Origin: Reticulitermes lucifugus
Taxonomy: Eukaryota > Arthropoda > Insecta > Blattodea > Rhinotermitidae
Length of the DNA stretch: 43,439 nt
Assembly: GCA_026260175.1 (NCBI GenBank)
Contig: JAKCWW010000020.1
Span: 98,999 to 142,437, forward strand
Reading direction: 5' to 3'
Shown here: positions 1-12,292 of the stretch, in pieces
How the letters are laid out: each line of letters begins with the position of its first letter
How positions within the stretch are numbered: the stretch's first letter is position 1
Position numbers and translations under genes: made by a program
The notes under the pieces: model-generated
Told to the model about the DNA's origin: nothing
The model's database searches: none
Seen by the model: the letters and a program-made list of their open reading frames with translations, nothing else

Positions 1-65
1 GGCGCTGTGGGTGTGTATATGGAACCAAGGGGGCGGTGGACCGAAAAAGTTTGGGAACCAATGTA
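1..65 (-). mobile_element. hAT-like non-autonomous transposon end, cut by the window edge
   Basis: Read on the - strand, about 65 to 1 gives a terminus containing GGTTCCCAAACTTTTT, followed by a CCGCCCCCTTGG stretch. This wording is typical of terminal inverted repeats of hAT superfamily elements and their short non-autonomous derivatives. Only one terminus is inside the window, so the partner repeat and the 8-bp target duplication cannot be checked. Confidence 0.4.
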
Positions 66-1879
66 CTAAATGGACATTATCTTATCCGACAACTCTAATC
101 ACTCTTCACGCAGACTGTTCCGCCGATGGCAAGCAGCGTAGCGTTTGTCGCTGTTCAGTGTACTTGGAGTCGGGGTAACGCGTTTTAATTCAATATATGG
201 CAGCTAATAATGGGTTTTTACTTACCATAATCAAACAGGGTGCTGGAAATATTTCCTTCGGCTTACAGATGCGGCATTTCTAACAAAAGCGTTTTTCATT
301 TCACGTCAATGTTGAGGTAAAGCGAGCGGACGGGAGGTGGCAAGCAACAGTTTTCAGATAAAATAATGTCCTTACACTACCCCAGCATTCGCCTGGAGAT
401 ACAGAGAAATACTCCGAAAATGATCAATCAGAATAACGTCTGGCGTGCCGGTGTTCGAAAAGAATATGTCCTAAATGGGAGTCTACAGTGTTAGCGCTAC
501 ATTATCCGCCACTGTCGGAATATTCCACGGCGAAGGGTCCCCTTTCAATAGCTGAAGGTCGCTTCTAGATCACACGCAGTGGTCAGATATCACAAAATGA
601 TATAGTAATAAATCGTATGACAACTATTCTTAAACAACCATACTTACCCAGAAGAATTTTCATACAGAAATAATTATTACATAGAGACACACATACTGCG
701 TAATAATAAACATGAAAATATTATTCTTATGAAACAAAATAAAACAACAATAATAAAATTAATAACAACTTCACTTGTTCATAGTTTCACTCAATAAATT
801 TGAAACGGTATATATTTTAAGTGCATTACGATAATGATTTTCTGCACTTTCAATGACTTCCTTGTTAATGAGATATATTCTGCAGATGGCAAATTTATAT
901 GTTGCCGAAACATGCAGAGTGAACTTAAATTCATTATGTTGTAAGTTTACAGACTTAATTTTAACTTTTTTATAGCCACTTTGCATTATTTTCGTACGAA
1001 TCTATTGGCTCCCCTCTGTTTTTTTAAATCTGCTCTCTGTGTGCTGAAGAGCCGTCTCAAATGCACGCAATAGTCGTAAGGTCTATTGACTCGCCTAACA
1101 AGCCGCCGGTGACTATCAGTGTTAGGCCTATGTCTTGGACGGATCTACGGTCCGCCCGTATCTCTCGTCTGTCGGTCTGTTTCTGGCACGCTGCGCGTGA
1201 AGGGCGAGATAACCAGCTTCACGAAGTCCCCGCTGAGACGTCTCAAGTCGCAGGATAAAGGACGTTCCTCTGCTGCCGTTGGCGTCGCCAGAAAACTGCT
1301 TTGTATTTCCCCTTGTAATTTGACGCCCACCTCAAACATACCAGTACCAGCCCAAGAATCAACATAACTTAAATGTACTCGGATGAATTCGCTGTATCAA
1401 AGCCCGAGGAAACGTAAAACACGCCTTTCCATATTACATGACTTAGGGTCATTTACACTTTGTCTGCTTGCTTGTTCCTTTAGTTACCTCCAGCGCCGTA
1501 TGCCTTTCAACTGTCTGCCTTCTTCCTTATCGTTCATACATTCCTTCAAAGTGTCTTTCTATCTCTTCGTGTTTTTATCTTTCCCTTTTCGATTTTCCAT
1601 TCGTTCGTTTTCTCTTTCCCCACTTTCTATCTTCTCCCTTGTTTCTATCTTCGCGTTCCTTCGTTATTTAGTTACAGAATTTCACCACGTATCTCCATAT
1701 GGTCTCATACGTGCGGTTTACCCATTCAAGAAAGCGTTTAAATGTGAGAAGACCAATTCTGAACTCAAACCTTACAATCAGAACAGTTTTATGAAACTAA
1801 TCTATGAAAGCTGTTAGAGATGAATAGAATGAATTTATTTCTTACACTGTTATCAATTTCATTAGCGAGTTAATTATTT

Positions 1880-2123
1880 GGATAGACAGAAAAAACATAC
1901 CGAGAGAGACAGACAGACAGGCAGGCAGAAAGATAGAAAATGTACAGCATATGATTACCACATAGACAGAAGAAGGACACACAGACAGATAGATAGACAG
2001 ACAAATAGACAAGTAGATAGATAGATAAATAAATAGACAGATAAAGATAGATAGATAGATAGATAGATAGAGATGATAGAAATAGATAGAGAGATAGATG
2101 GATAGACAGATAGACAGACAGAC

Positions 2124-2157
<34 letters not shown>

Positions 2158-2335
2158 GATAGAAATATATAGATAGATAGACGGATAGACAGATAGACAG
2201 ACAGACAGATAGCTAGCTAGATAGATAGATAGATACATACATAGATAGAGGGATGGATGGATGGATGGATGAGTAGACAGACAGATACACAGACAGACAG
2301 ACAGACAGATAGATAGATAGATAGATAAATAGATA
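1880..2335. repeat. GATA/GACA tetranucleotide microsatellite
   Basis: About 450 bp of interspersed GATA and GACA units with point variants (GGAT, AAAT, GATG). Runs of perfect GATA occur around 2050-2070 and 2125-2155, and GACA blocks near 2110-2125 and 2290-2310. The long Tyr/Leu/Ser-rich open frame on the - strand is a translation of this repeat and not a gene. Confidence 0.9.
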
Positions 2336-5300
2336 GAGTTATTTAATTATTTAGGTACCTAGTCAAGTCGTCAGATAATTACCCAGTTGCATGAGCAGTT
2401 ATTTGCCTACGAAATAACAAATCTGTATGACATTAAATGTTAAAGAATGTGGTGTTCTAACTAAATGGCTGTAGTAATTCTGAAATTGGAAGTAAATGTT
2501 CAGCGAGATGGAGAAATAGATATCAACTGAATTCCGACAGTGGACATTCAGGTAAAATCTACTGACGTCAGGACATATTTTGAGGCCTGACACGTTTATA
2601 TTTCGGGTTAACCACACTCCAGTTTTGACGGGTTTTACTCACTTCTATAGCACCTTTTTTAACAGCTTCTTACAACTCAGATAACAATCACTGACCTCCT
2701 CCGTTATACGTGCAAAAGTAATGAAGCCCAACCTCCTCGTCGTGGTAGAAATTGGATCTCAGGGCCTCTTCTTAACCCTGATGTCGATGCCTTCTACGTA
2801 ACTTCTGCTAGACAGAATATTCTGGTCACAGAGAAAACAGCAGATTTTCCTTTGGGAACAATGCAGATCGTACATAATTTATCATCCACTTACTGCCTAA
2901 GAGGAAGGCTTCCTGTTCAACAGTAATCACCATTCCGAAAGTACAGTGCCACGGAAATCATTCGGCTTCACAATGTTCAGAACATCAGGTTCTTGCAGGA
3001 GACTTTTAAATATTTGCATTTAAGGACTGACGCGATACTTCGAAACTTCTAAATCTTCTGTTTTGTGAATGTCCACAGTTATAGTCAATCTTCTTGTGAT
3101 TTTAAAAAATGACGCTGAAAGCGACGGCAGAAATTATTTTCATATTATTTTCTCTGCCTAAATGGACATGAGCATGCTTATGAGATCGTCACACTGTCTG
3201 TGCGTCTCTTTCTCCCACTTATGCTTTGCAATGAGTTGACCAGTACTCACGAACCTTCAAATGAATGTTATATCACTGGAGGACAGCGAAAGCTTTACTT
3301 TAGTTTCCGAAAATTAATAAAAAACTTTCAGAAAGTGCGAACTTGTGAGGCAATGACGACATTAGTGCCACCTAGTTCACAGCTCCACGTTGGTGTACGG
3401 TAATAGATCTTGAAAAGAATATTAAACTTCAATGAAAAAATATTTTTGTAGAATATAAAATAAGAGCATGATGGTAGTGCCAGAATTGCCATTTAAGTTT
3501 CGGTTTGGCAATAACAGCTGAAGAATATTGTAGCTAGGAATGTAAAATTTGGTAGTCAGACAGATCAGAAATGTAATTGTGTGTTGTAAATCATGTATTT
3601 CTGTCAGTCTTTAATTACAGTCATGGCGAAGATGCGAAACGTCGAAGTTATATATATAAAAAAAAGCAAAGAAAATCTGCACTTACATAATACGTTCCTC
3701 ACAAAAATAAAATAAAACAAAAATACTACCAACAGAATAGTGAATCTGTTTGACTAGGAATCTACGATGCAGGAAAGTTGGCTACTGAGTTATTCCCAGA
3801 AATTATTGTTCATTGCTCTTCCCATGTACTCGTTGGTCTATACATGAATCTAAATTACTTTAAGGAGTAGGTTCGGTAAGAATATTATTAAATATTTTCT
3901 TAAGTCATATTCAGCATTTCCTTTTGTAGTCGTGTAGGTCTATATTACGATCCCTTGTAAAGAAGGCAATAATCCACGGGTCTCCACAAACAGCGGGGAA
4001 TTGTTTGACGTAATCAGAGTTTACGGATTTCTCAAAACGTAGTGTACTATGGAGTAAGTCAGAGGAATCAAGTGTGATTTCTAAACGTTAGTGGCAGTGA
4101 TGTTCTACTGTCCACTAAACGTATGCTTTACACTTCGTGCAATGTCCCGATATATAAATAATACGATATTTATGAGACTGTTTGACTCCGTCTTGAGTAA
4201 AATTTAGTATACTTACTACAGCGAAGCAGTGCAGACATAGTAGAAAAAATCGTCCATCTAATAACTTTGATACCACTACTTACACTACAAGTCTGTCCAT
4301 ATATCATCTGAGAATTTGGATGAGGCGCCTAATTAAACACGTAGTGTCTTGTGACCAATAAAAACAGAATTAAATGCGTTTAGAAATATAATGGATGTCA
4401 TGGGAACCAAAAAAACAGAGGGTGTTCATGTACATTTACGTCATATATAGGACGTCGGTTTATATAATAACGACATCCGTGAAGAAATTTAAGGAAAATC
4501 GCCAAAGATTTCCGTCGATAATAAAATAAAATGGCCACTTATCACTTTAGAAACTTCTAAAAGCCGCTTAGAAAATAACAGACTCGTCTTGCACTCGACA
4601 TACTCGTATATTCTGCATATCTACTTGGTTCTCTTGCTGTTCGCTATTCACGAGTGTATGGGGCAGATAGCTTGAATGGTCGGCGGAGCGAGAAATGCAG
4701 CAAGAGAAGAGAACGCATTATCACATTAATAGTTTCCAGTTTCTCTCTAGCTTTTGATGCAACACCAGGATACGCCCAAGCCAGCACTGCGCAGCGTTCG
4801 TAGTGGCTGCCAGCTTGAGGGAAACAAAATATAACTACATACACAAAAGTACAGCACACAGTAAACAGGTGTCTTACTACCACCCTAACACATTCAAACG
4901 GTTTGTTGATACTGAGAACCAGGCTATTATGCCCGCTCCCAGCGTCCCTCGTCTGTCTCCTTGCACTTGGAAATGAGAGAGGGTAAGAGGACACGAGGGA
5001 TTAGTTAGTATCATATTCCATTTATTAACACAATGGACGATATTTGCATCGCAGTTCCTAAATGCTGAAAGCTATATATGCTACGTACTTTAAATGTGGT
5101 CTATTTAACACGAAGAATGGGTCACATGTCAGAATTTACCTCGTTATAAGTCCCGTTCTCTGTTGTACAGAAGGCTGGTAATTTGTTTCAATGAGGCAAA
5201 CATGGGCAAATTTGACTTATGTTTAATGGTATTATTAATGTTACTTCCACTTTAATTTCAAGCCCAACTCTAAAACAATGGAAAACGCGTACAGTTTTTA

Positions 5301-5639
5301 GCCAATTTATTATCATATCTAATGAAAGGCACGTTTATGGGATGAGATTTTTATGACGATTCGACTGTCAGCTCTCACTAACAAAATGTTAACGAATTAA
5401 TGAACCATGATATAAACTAACAACTAAATAAATGACCTAAAACCGGCCAGCAGGACTTGCTAATAAGATGCATTAAAACCCATAAACCGACACGAACCTC
5501 AGCCAGTTCCATTCCTTTCCTACTTATTTTCGTAAATCCCATTTTAATATTATCTTCTCCTCTTCTTTTTATTTAAAGAAGCCACTTACGAATTAATTTC
5601 TGCGCCAAATTTCTGTACTGATTTTTTTTCTTCAAAAGC

Positions 5640-5765
5640 GGCTGCGCGTAGTCAGTCAGCAGTACGTGTTGTCCCGACAGTACCACGGAGATTCGAACCT
5701 GGTTCCTCCCAAATGTAAGTTTAGCTCATTCCACTACGCCAAAATTCTCGGTCCTATAATCCCCT
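5640..5765 (-). mobile_element. tRNA-derived SINE (family E)
   Basis: On the - strand a tRNA-like head runs from a box A-like TGGCGTAGTGG to a box B GGTTCGAATCTC. Between them is the phrase ACTTACATTTGGGAGG, which recurs in degenerate form in the - strand element at 35470-35565, so both belong to one SINE family. The anticodon arm does not form a convincing tRNA, so I do not call a tRNA gene. Confidence 0.55.
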
Positions 5766-5979
5766 TGTAACAGACGCATTCATTTTCATCTGCTGTAGGC
5801 TACTTGCAGAATATTCACGAGTGACACGTAACGCCGAGCATGCGGCAACGTCTCCTGCGAAGCTGTGAGAGAGGTTAGGCTCACAGATCTGGTAAGGCGT
5901 CCCATATGTGAAAAACATACCGGTATCCAGAGAAAGGTAATTTTGTACACCTGATTGCTCGCGATGCCATATAATTGTG

Positions 5980-6237
5980 TGTGAGGGAGGAGCGGTAGAC
6001 CTCCTCGCATTCTTAACTCGGGGGTCTGGTGAAGTGGGAAGAGGGTTTCCCGCCGCGGCCACTTAACCCCCGGAGAAAGAACCACAGACAGATATTGAAT
6101 GGGCGGTAGAATGGGCCCCAGAGAGGGTCTGAACACTGTGGAGAAAAGAAATCTCTCTGGTCCAGTTGGGAGTCGAACTCCTGATTTCACGACCATCACG
6201 CTCGTAGTCTAATCACTGTACAGACTGAGCTATTTCG
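5980..6237 (-). mobile_element. tRNA-derived SINE (family C)
   Basis: The - strand head has a box A-like ATAGCTCAGTCTGT near 6230 and box B GAGTTCGACTCCC near 6175. The body then shows CTGGGGCCCATTCTA and CCGGGGGTTAAGTGGCC. The same body occurs in copies at 12600-12845, 13140-13340, 16675-16935, 20525-20825 and 41203-41450, some with differently worded tRNA heads. Confidence 0.65.
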
Positions 6238-6305
6238 ACTCCTCACTACATATGCAGACTGAGTTAACTAAGCCGATGATGCAGAGTTAGTTTCTAGAAC
6301 TAACA

Positions 6306-6425
6306 GTCCGTTGATTACTCACGAACTTCTCCGCCTTTTATGGGACCCGAAATATCACTACATTACTCACAAGGAACTGCTACTGCTTACTATCCTGAGC
6401 CAATTGAATCCAGTCCAAACGTTTC
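6306..6425 (+). repeat. Dispersed repeat R2, copy 1
   Basis: Contains GGGACCCGAAATATCA, then CTCACAAGGAACTG, then GAGCCAATTGAATCCAGTCC. The same ordered phrases occur at 33880-33985 with substitutions, and shorter relatives lie at 8885-8945 and 42603-42660. Element class and boundaries are unknown; no coding capacity or terminal repeats were seen. Confidence 0.45.
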
Positions 6426-6479
6426 CATCCTTCAACAATTAAACAAACAAAAGCACTTTATTTCTTAGTTATGTTCATT

Positions 6480-6524
6480 AACCCTACACATGTTTCGGCT
6501 TCAACAGAGCCATCATCAGGGGTT
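6480..6524 (-). ncRNA. Hammerhead-ribozyme-like motif
   Basis: Read on the - strand the element has stem I AACCC/GGGTT (perfect 5 bp), core CTGATGA, an extra T, stem II GGCT/AGCC, then GAAA. A minimal stem III (CA, loop TG, TG) and TA before the predicted cleavage point follow. Every conserved hammerhead core position (C3 U4 G5 A6 N7 G8 A9; G12 A13 A14 A15.1; U16.1 H17) is satisfied. Very short stem III is known from hammerheads in the LTR-like repeats of Penelope-like retroelements. The unpaired pyrimidine between A9 and stem II is non-standard, so activity is uncertain. It is a candidate from reading only. Confidence 0.45.
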
Positions 6525-7577
6525 CAAGGTCACGTTCACTTTAACATTCACTGTTCCATTTGGTATCACCACTTATACACCACAATGTATGTCAATTTTC
6601 TGTTCACAGTTGATAACACTCATTGTTTCCGTTTATACAACCTTATCTTTAAATGTCTGGCGTAGGTTGGTTTCGTCTTGGGTTAAAGACCTAAAAGTTG
6701 ATAATAAAATGTCGTTAAATGTTGTTAAACAATTATTAAAAATTGCTGGCAATTGGTTTGTATACAAAAAAAAGTTTCCACCCTATTTCTTTGAGATCCA
6801 TTTTAATACTATCCTCATATTGACGTCCAGACCTCCAAAGTGGCCCCTTCCCTTCACGTTTCCCGACCAGAATATTGCGTGCATGTTTCCTTTCCCCCAT
6901 GACAGATTTTATTTTAACAAAAAATGAAGCAAAATAAATAATTATTCAATTCTGCACTTACTAATAAGCACTGGTTTATTGGAGTCAGAGATGAACACTT
7001 TGTCGGTAATGTGCAAAGCATCCGGTACAACGGTACACGTGGAGGGTACCCTAAACGCCATCAGACGGTGTTACAGGTACTGTCCTGTCTGGCTTCAAGC
7101 CAAAGGCCTGGTCTGTATATATAGACCAATTAGTACAAGTCGCTGTGACACATCTGTCTGTCTGTCTGTGTGGTCTGTCACTTGCGCGTCGTGGACTGAC
7201 GCTAAAATGAACGCAGTAAATGGTCTGTAAAATACAGTGCCTGTCCCGGACTTGCTTATCCATCACGCAGACACACACACACACATATGTACAGTCGCAT
7301 TGGAATACAGTGCAACCGCAATGCAATTCAACAGTCAATAATCTGCCAAAAGGTTAATAAAAATTTGGACTTGGCTGAACGAACTTTGAGAGTTACCGTA
7401 ATTAAACGCTTATCGTCATTAAGATCTTCAAGGCTTATGCCTGACTAGTTTGTTTCCCTCCCATTCAAATGTGGTTTTTCGATTATCCTGTGTCCGCTTG
7501 AGTGATATTACTATGCTAATTACCTTGCATTCTTAGCATACGATTCTTTCTTTTTCTCTTTTTTTTCCATGGCTCGA

Positions 7578-7640
7578 CAGCCCCCCCCCCTTGGCCTAAG
7601 CCACCCATCGTTGAGGTTTCGAGATCACACTTATGTACAA
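7578..7640 (-). mobile_element. SINE family B 3'-end fragment
   Basis: The + strand text CCTTGGCCTAAGCCACCCATCGTTGAGG...GAGATCACAC resembles GGGCCAGGGCCTCCTCATTGTCGAGG...TGATCACATT at about 10875-10920, the far body of the family B SINE on the - strand. No tRNA head is present. Next to it is a C homopolymer of ten bases. Confidence 0.4.
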
Positions 7641-8884
7641 TATTTCGGTAGCTGTCTACGTAACAACAGATTTGAGGTGTTTGCCCATTATTTTATACTC
7701 ACATAAACTGTTTTACCTTATAAACTATCAATGCACTTCAGTTACATTCAAAATTAAAAGTGGATACGCTAAAACCCTTGCCTACAGAATTATAAGAACA
7801 GGCAATACAGACTGTGACAATGCTCGTCGCCTGAACTAAATTAGAAAAGATGTAGGGCGTTCTAATGGAAAGACCTAGACGATCTTCCGTGTATGAATTT
7901 TCTGTGTAACACAGCCCAACAGATGGTATTAACAGGTGTTATATGATTGAGACTCAAATTAAAGACCTCGATTCGTCAGGACTTGACCCGTAGGCCTGGA
8001 CATTAGCTTTTAATGTAGATAAATTTCAGAGGTCAAGCCTTTTTTATTTAAGATTATAGATAACTATAATTATCTTTATGTTAGGTGCTGGGGAAGTTAA
8101 TGCAGCAATCCAATTGTCACAGTTAGTGAGTCATATCTACAAATTATACTTTCGTTTCATAACGGGCATTCAAAGTGTGAATTTCGCGACAGTGAAACGG
8201 CTGGAGATTAATCGAATTCTTTCGCCTGAGTAAATGGCCACAGAAGAATTCAGCACAGCCTTGAAGGCAAATCAGTTAAGAGAAAGCAGGTTTTTGTGTC
8301 TATACTGCATGCTTTCTCTCGAATTCATCGTCATCAGATGAAAGGTACGCCTCCATATTCTGAGTCTGAAGGAATCTCCCATCTTCTTGTATTACACTCT
8401 ACCATTTCCGCGATCAAACGTTTTGAGTTTTAACATACCTTGCGGTATCCGGTGTGGTTCCATTACCAGATATGCACCTAAGTTATCCTTCTGTTCTCAC
8501 AGTCTTTGTTCCAGATCGCTGCGTATTTTAATGCTACGTGCATGATTATAAGGGCTGTGTCCATCAACGGGTCTTAAAAACTTCATTCCCGTGTCTCTAA
8601 ATTTATTTTCTTTAGGCCTGCATGTAAAGCACAGTTTTCACATACAAGTTAATACCGAGATTACCATAACTTTGTAAAGTTTTAACTGCAATTGTCTCCT
8701 GTTTTCCTTTCTCAATGCGCTACTATTATTCCGCAATATGTTTAAGTTGGTACGTACAAATTTACTAACCACATCCGAGTTGTAGATATTAGGTACTTCG
8801 CAGCCCAAGGAATTAAAACGTTTTTACCTGTTTACTTTAATTTCATGCGGCAGATTCGTTATTTAGAGGGAAACACTCGTTCAG

Positions 8885-8945
8885 CCACTCGAAAACTTGC
8901 CCACTCTTTATAGATCCCGAAGTTTCGTTGCCTATCCAAACTAGC
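8885..8945 (+). repeat. Dispersed repeat R2, partial copy 2
   Basis: CACTCTTTATAGATCCCGAAG followed by TTTCGTTGCCTATC lines up with CGCTCTTTATGGACCCGCAGG plus TTTACCACTATC at 42610-42655, and with CCTTTTATGGGACCCG at about 6334. The rest of the repeat is not recognisable here. Confidence 0.35.
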
Positions 8946-9149
8946 ACGATTCTGTGTTAGTACTGCCTTTAAAGCTACTTGCTTCAAATGTCTCGAATAT
9001 ACTTCTTTGATGTAATCCCATATATATTTCTTATGTGATTAAATTGCTGAATTGATAATTTTAAATTATCTTGTCTTCAAGAATTAGGAAACACATATTT
9101 AACCTAACATATTTAATCAAAATTCATTGATATGTTTCAGGGATAAAAT

Positions 9150-9480
9150 ATTACCACGGATGGGAAAAAAATTAGGTTTCTTAGCATCAAAATAATGTTT
9201 TGTGTCGTCCCTGCGGTTTTCATATTCCTCTCTCTGTAGCCCTGTCATCGCATTATAATATACATTTGGCTTCTCGTCTACACGATGATCCTATCCTTTC
9301 CTGTTTCTAGTACTACTCGTATTCAGCTTCATTTAGACATATAAGTTTCCCACAATCTTCAACATTTTACTTCTTCTTCACATTTTGGAACTTTGTTTTG
9401 ACTCGTTTCTTCTTTTATCTATCTGCCCAAGTCTCATTACCATATTCCAAGACCGCTTAACCAAAATGTTTACTAGTGGG
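9150..9480 (-). pseudogene. LINE (non-LTR) reverse-transcriptase remnant
   Basis: On the - strand, 9453-9427 reads VLEYGNETW. This matches the VLLYGSETW-type motif after the catalytic fingers and palm of many non-LTR retrotransposon reverse transcriptases. Downstream in the same orientation there are stops (TAA soon after the motif) and apparent frame changes. Fragments such as KLNTSSTRNRKG and GYRERNMKTAGTTQN fit the spacing of the C-terminal tail of such proteins only loosely. No catalytic YADD region was found. I read it as an old, truncated, inactive insertion. Confidence 0.4.
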
Positions 9481-10849
9481 AAAAATGCCGTTGAAATTCA
9501 GACAGGAAATATTTATATTTTTATTTTCATCCTTCACTTCCTTTCTTGATTTCTTTTAGTCCTTTTTTGCCTATATCTCCTTCCCTCCTTTCCTCGCTAA
9601 AGCACATAATTATGTTACCCTTTCCCTTCAGATGACGCAGGTACTAACATGCAGTTGCCACATTTTTAAACACATGAATACATACGCAAACAATCATAGT
9701 CTGTACATTATGGCCTACACAATCCTAAGAAAGTAGTGCTGTGTATTTTAATTGCTGAAACAAGACAACAAAAATGACGTCTAGCCGACAGCTCTACGTC
9801 ACTCGTTCATAGGTTCTGTCTCACGATTCTCGACAGTAAAAAGCACATTTTCGACGTTCCGTTTTCCTTCTCTACACATCCCTCCCCCAATCTCCACCCC
9901 GTCTATTCAACGACGGAGTCTTCCTATTGTAAAATATAGCAAATTGGAAACGTCTATCATAAACGCAATTCCTACCACAATCTTAAAGCTTGTGCTTCCT
10001 ATTGCTTCGGGTTTGTAATTGCTACATATTTCAATCTAGTGCTGGCAAACAGAGTGAAACATATTTTAAATTCTTCCGTCTTAAATTTGTATTATTCCGC
10101 GTGCATACATCGTAATACTACGGAAGAAATATAAATGAAAAACATATTTCACAGATAACTGTAGTTCCAACAATATAAGTCACGTCGAAAGAACGTTTGC
10201 TTTACTACAAATAAATGTTCTTCAGTCTGTATGGGAAAACTCGAATTTTGCTAGTAAATTGCCTTTAACCGCAAATACTGCATATTTTGTGATTGGAATG
10301 TTACTAAAACCCAATTACCGTAATTCCAAATATTAAACATCGGTAATATCAAAGAGCATCTCTTGACAGAATCTTGAATGAATTTCATGCACCCCACCCC
10401 CCTAAAAAATACAAACCCATTTATCTAACAATCAGTTTCGCTTTGCCGTGCCATCCCCTTCTCACTCACCTAAATTTTCAATTTCAAAGAAGTTTCCTCA
10501 CCAATGTTCCGTACGTGTTTTTTGTTTCTTGACTGGTCCAGGTCTACCCTGTACCTTTTCATTTCACTGGCTTGAATAAGTTACAATTTAGCCAGATTTT
10601 GAACAATCATGATTTTTATTTAATCACTAATCTACGAAAACGCACATCAATTACTACCCAGAGTATTATATTTCAAGTTAGATATAGTATATAGTTTGAG
10701 GGTGATGGTTGTGGTTTACAGTAACATGGCACAGGCTAGCCGGTCTGCGCCAAGGAAAAGGACATCAACTAATAACTGATTTATAATCCCTATATTATGC
10801 TTCGTAATTATTCGTATATATATTACTGGCAACATAAGGGTCCATAGTC

Positions 10850-11091
10850 CAACCCACTACGACGCCACAGCCCCGAGTGGGCCAGGGCCTCCTCATTGTC
10901 GAGGCTTCATGATCACATTCAGACACACCACATTCGGCAGGACTCCTTTGGACGAGTGATCAGCCCGACGCAGAGACCTCTATCTGACAAATCAAAATAC
11001 TCACAAGAGACAGACATACATACCCCCTGCAGGATTCGAACACGCAATCCCAGCAACCCACGCCTTAGACCGCGCGGCCACTGGGATCAGC
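10850..11091 (-). mobile_element. tRNA-derived SINE (family B)
   Basis: The - strand head begins GCTGATCCCAGTGGCCGCGC (box A region), followed by GCGTGGG and box B GTTCGAATCCTGC. The body has TGTCTGTCTCTTGTG, AGATAGAGGTCTCTGCG, GATCACTCGTCCAAAGGAG and a final GTCGAGGAGG-type stretch. It matches 29203-29405 (+) through the head and most of the body, and the nested copy at 21471-21678 mainly through the head. Confidence 0.75.
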
Positions 11092-11848
11092 AAGAGTCCA
11101 TAGTAAACTACATTTAAATAAACTACGTAGTGTTCTTACCCCATCTAACTCCATGGAATATATATTCTTGTATAACGTATTGCTTCTAAGAACTCATTAC
11201 TCGGTGTCATTTGTTACACGTACGGTATCTTCGGGTATTCCTATGTTACGTTACCACGGCTTCAAGCAAGGAAATGCCTTCATAAGACTTGTCTTAGAAT
11301 GTAGGTTAGTGAGTACGTGTCTAAGTAAATGTGATGTAAGGAGTTGTCAGAGGCCCAATACACGATAGGACAGAAAATGGGGTTTTCAATGAATGACCAA
11401 GTTAGAAAGCAAGCTGGCGAGGAAATGAGTTAGCTTCTAAAATATAGAATATAATACTTAGTTACTGCTTTATCCAGTATGTCAGCTAATACATATAATG
11501 TATGTAATATTCGTCTTCAAATGGTTAACCCTCTGAAGATTAAGTAAAGCTAAAAACGGGTTTGCAAAAATGCTTCTTAGGATATAAGTCGCAGTATTGA
11601 TTAAAACAGTCGATGCGAATTTTTTCTGTCTTTCCTTTCTAAATGCTACTATCTTTAAATGTAGAAGCGTAGGCATGATATACCGACGACTCTGCTTCCT
11701 GAAATTAGCTAACGATATCAGGGTGTTTAATTATAATACAAAAAATGATACACGCTTATAAAAGCAATGAAATGGAACAGCAGCAGGGAGAAGGGCTCAC
11801 ATGGAAAGGCAGAGCAGCAACAGTTCATGGGCTGTATTTTGGTTACAG

Positions 11849-11967
11849 GTCAGATAGCAGTGACGGACCCAGAGCCGGAGTTTCTTCAGCCACTGGAGAA
11901 CCACACTGTCACACAAGGTCGCGACATTTTCTTTACCTGCGTCGTGAACCACCTGGGCTCCTACAAG
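11849..11967 (+). CDS. Exon A of a DIP/lachesin-like Ig receptor: N-terminal half of Ig domain 1
   Basis: The reading frame through this exon gives a protein with EPEFLQPLENHTVTQGRD, then IFFTCVVNHLGSYK. This is the A to C strand region of the first V-type Ig domain of the insect DIP (Dpr-interacting protein) family. These are cell-surface receptors that pair with Dpr proteins in synaptic partner choice. The first Ig1 cysteine is in FTC, and NHT is a possible N-glycosylation site. The 3' splice site TTTTGGTTACAG ends at 11848; a second AG at 11860 is a possible alternative. The donor AAG|GTACGTG follows 11967. The exon enters in phase 1 and leaves in phase 0, matching exon B. There is no start codon or signal peptide, so it is internal. 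Which DIP paralogue this is cannot be fixed from this part alone. Confidence 0.85.
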
Positions 11968-12099
11968 GTACGTGTCTCGGGGGTGGTGATATAGACGTTT
12001 AAATTAACTTGTGTTATGAGTCCAGCTACGCACGAGGTCAGGAGATGAATCCTGCACTAAGACCTAGGTTACATAAAGTGGCAGCCGCTATTGAGTGTC

Positions 12100-12292
12100 G
12101 CACGTCTCAACGGCGCTGACGAGTAAGGATCATTGGTGGAGGTACGGGAAAACTGAAACCCTTCTGAGAAAAATCAGCCGTAGTACCATTTTGGTCACCA
12201 CAGATCGTAGATGTAGTTCCCGTTAATAAGGTTCGACCTTCCGCGGGCAGAAACTAACACGTAATCAGCTGAGCTACAGCACAATCGAAGGG
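12100..12292 (-). mobile_element. tRNA-derived SINE (family D)
   Basis: The - strand begins GTGCTGTAGCTCAGCTGATTA, a clear tRNA box A, followed by a box B-like GGTCGAACCTT. A body with CAGAAGGGTTTCAGTTTTCCC and CCTCCACCAATGATCC follows. This body differs from family C. It sits only about 130 bp downstream of exon A. Confidence 0.6.

Larger units (their letters stand above)
1..11848. other. Upstream flank or first intron of the DIP-like gene, no host exon recognised
   Basis: No host coding exon is recognisable here on either strand. Because the first identified exon starts with a 3' splice site and lacks a start codon and signal peptide, this stretch is either an upstream intron or lies between an unrecognised 5' exon and exon A. 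It carries the repeats listed separately: a hAT-like end, a GATA/GACA array, several SINEs, a hammerhead-like motif, copies of a dispersed repeat and a LINE remnant. I see nothing identifiable in about 70-1870, 2340-5640, 7640-8880, 9490-10850 and 11095-11848, apart from short open frames with no family resemblance. A GC-richer patch at about 1040-1370 has overlapping small frames that I cannot assign. Confidence 0.6.

Noticed and set aside
1870..2238. 122-codon - strand frame rich in Tyr, Leu and Ser
   Set aside because: It is a pure translation of the GATA/GACA microsatellite.
6168..6237. Possible tRNA gene on the - strand, with good box A and box B
   Set aside because: The anticodon and acceptor arms do not fold convincingly, and the sequence continues into a SINE body shared with five other loci. 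The same applies to 29203, 10850, 21471 and 41203.
7143..7290. TCTG and CA short repeats as a CRISPR-like or regulatory array
   Set aside because: Simple microsatellite runs without spacers; nothing of prokaryotic type is present.
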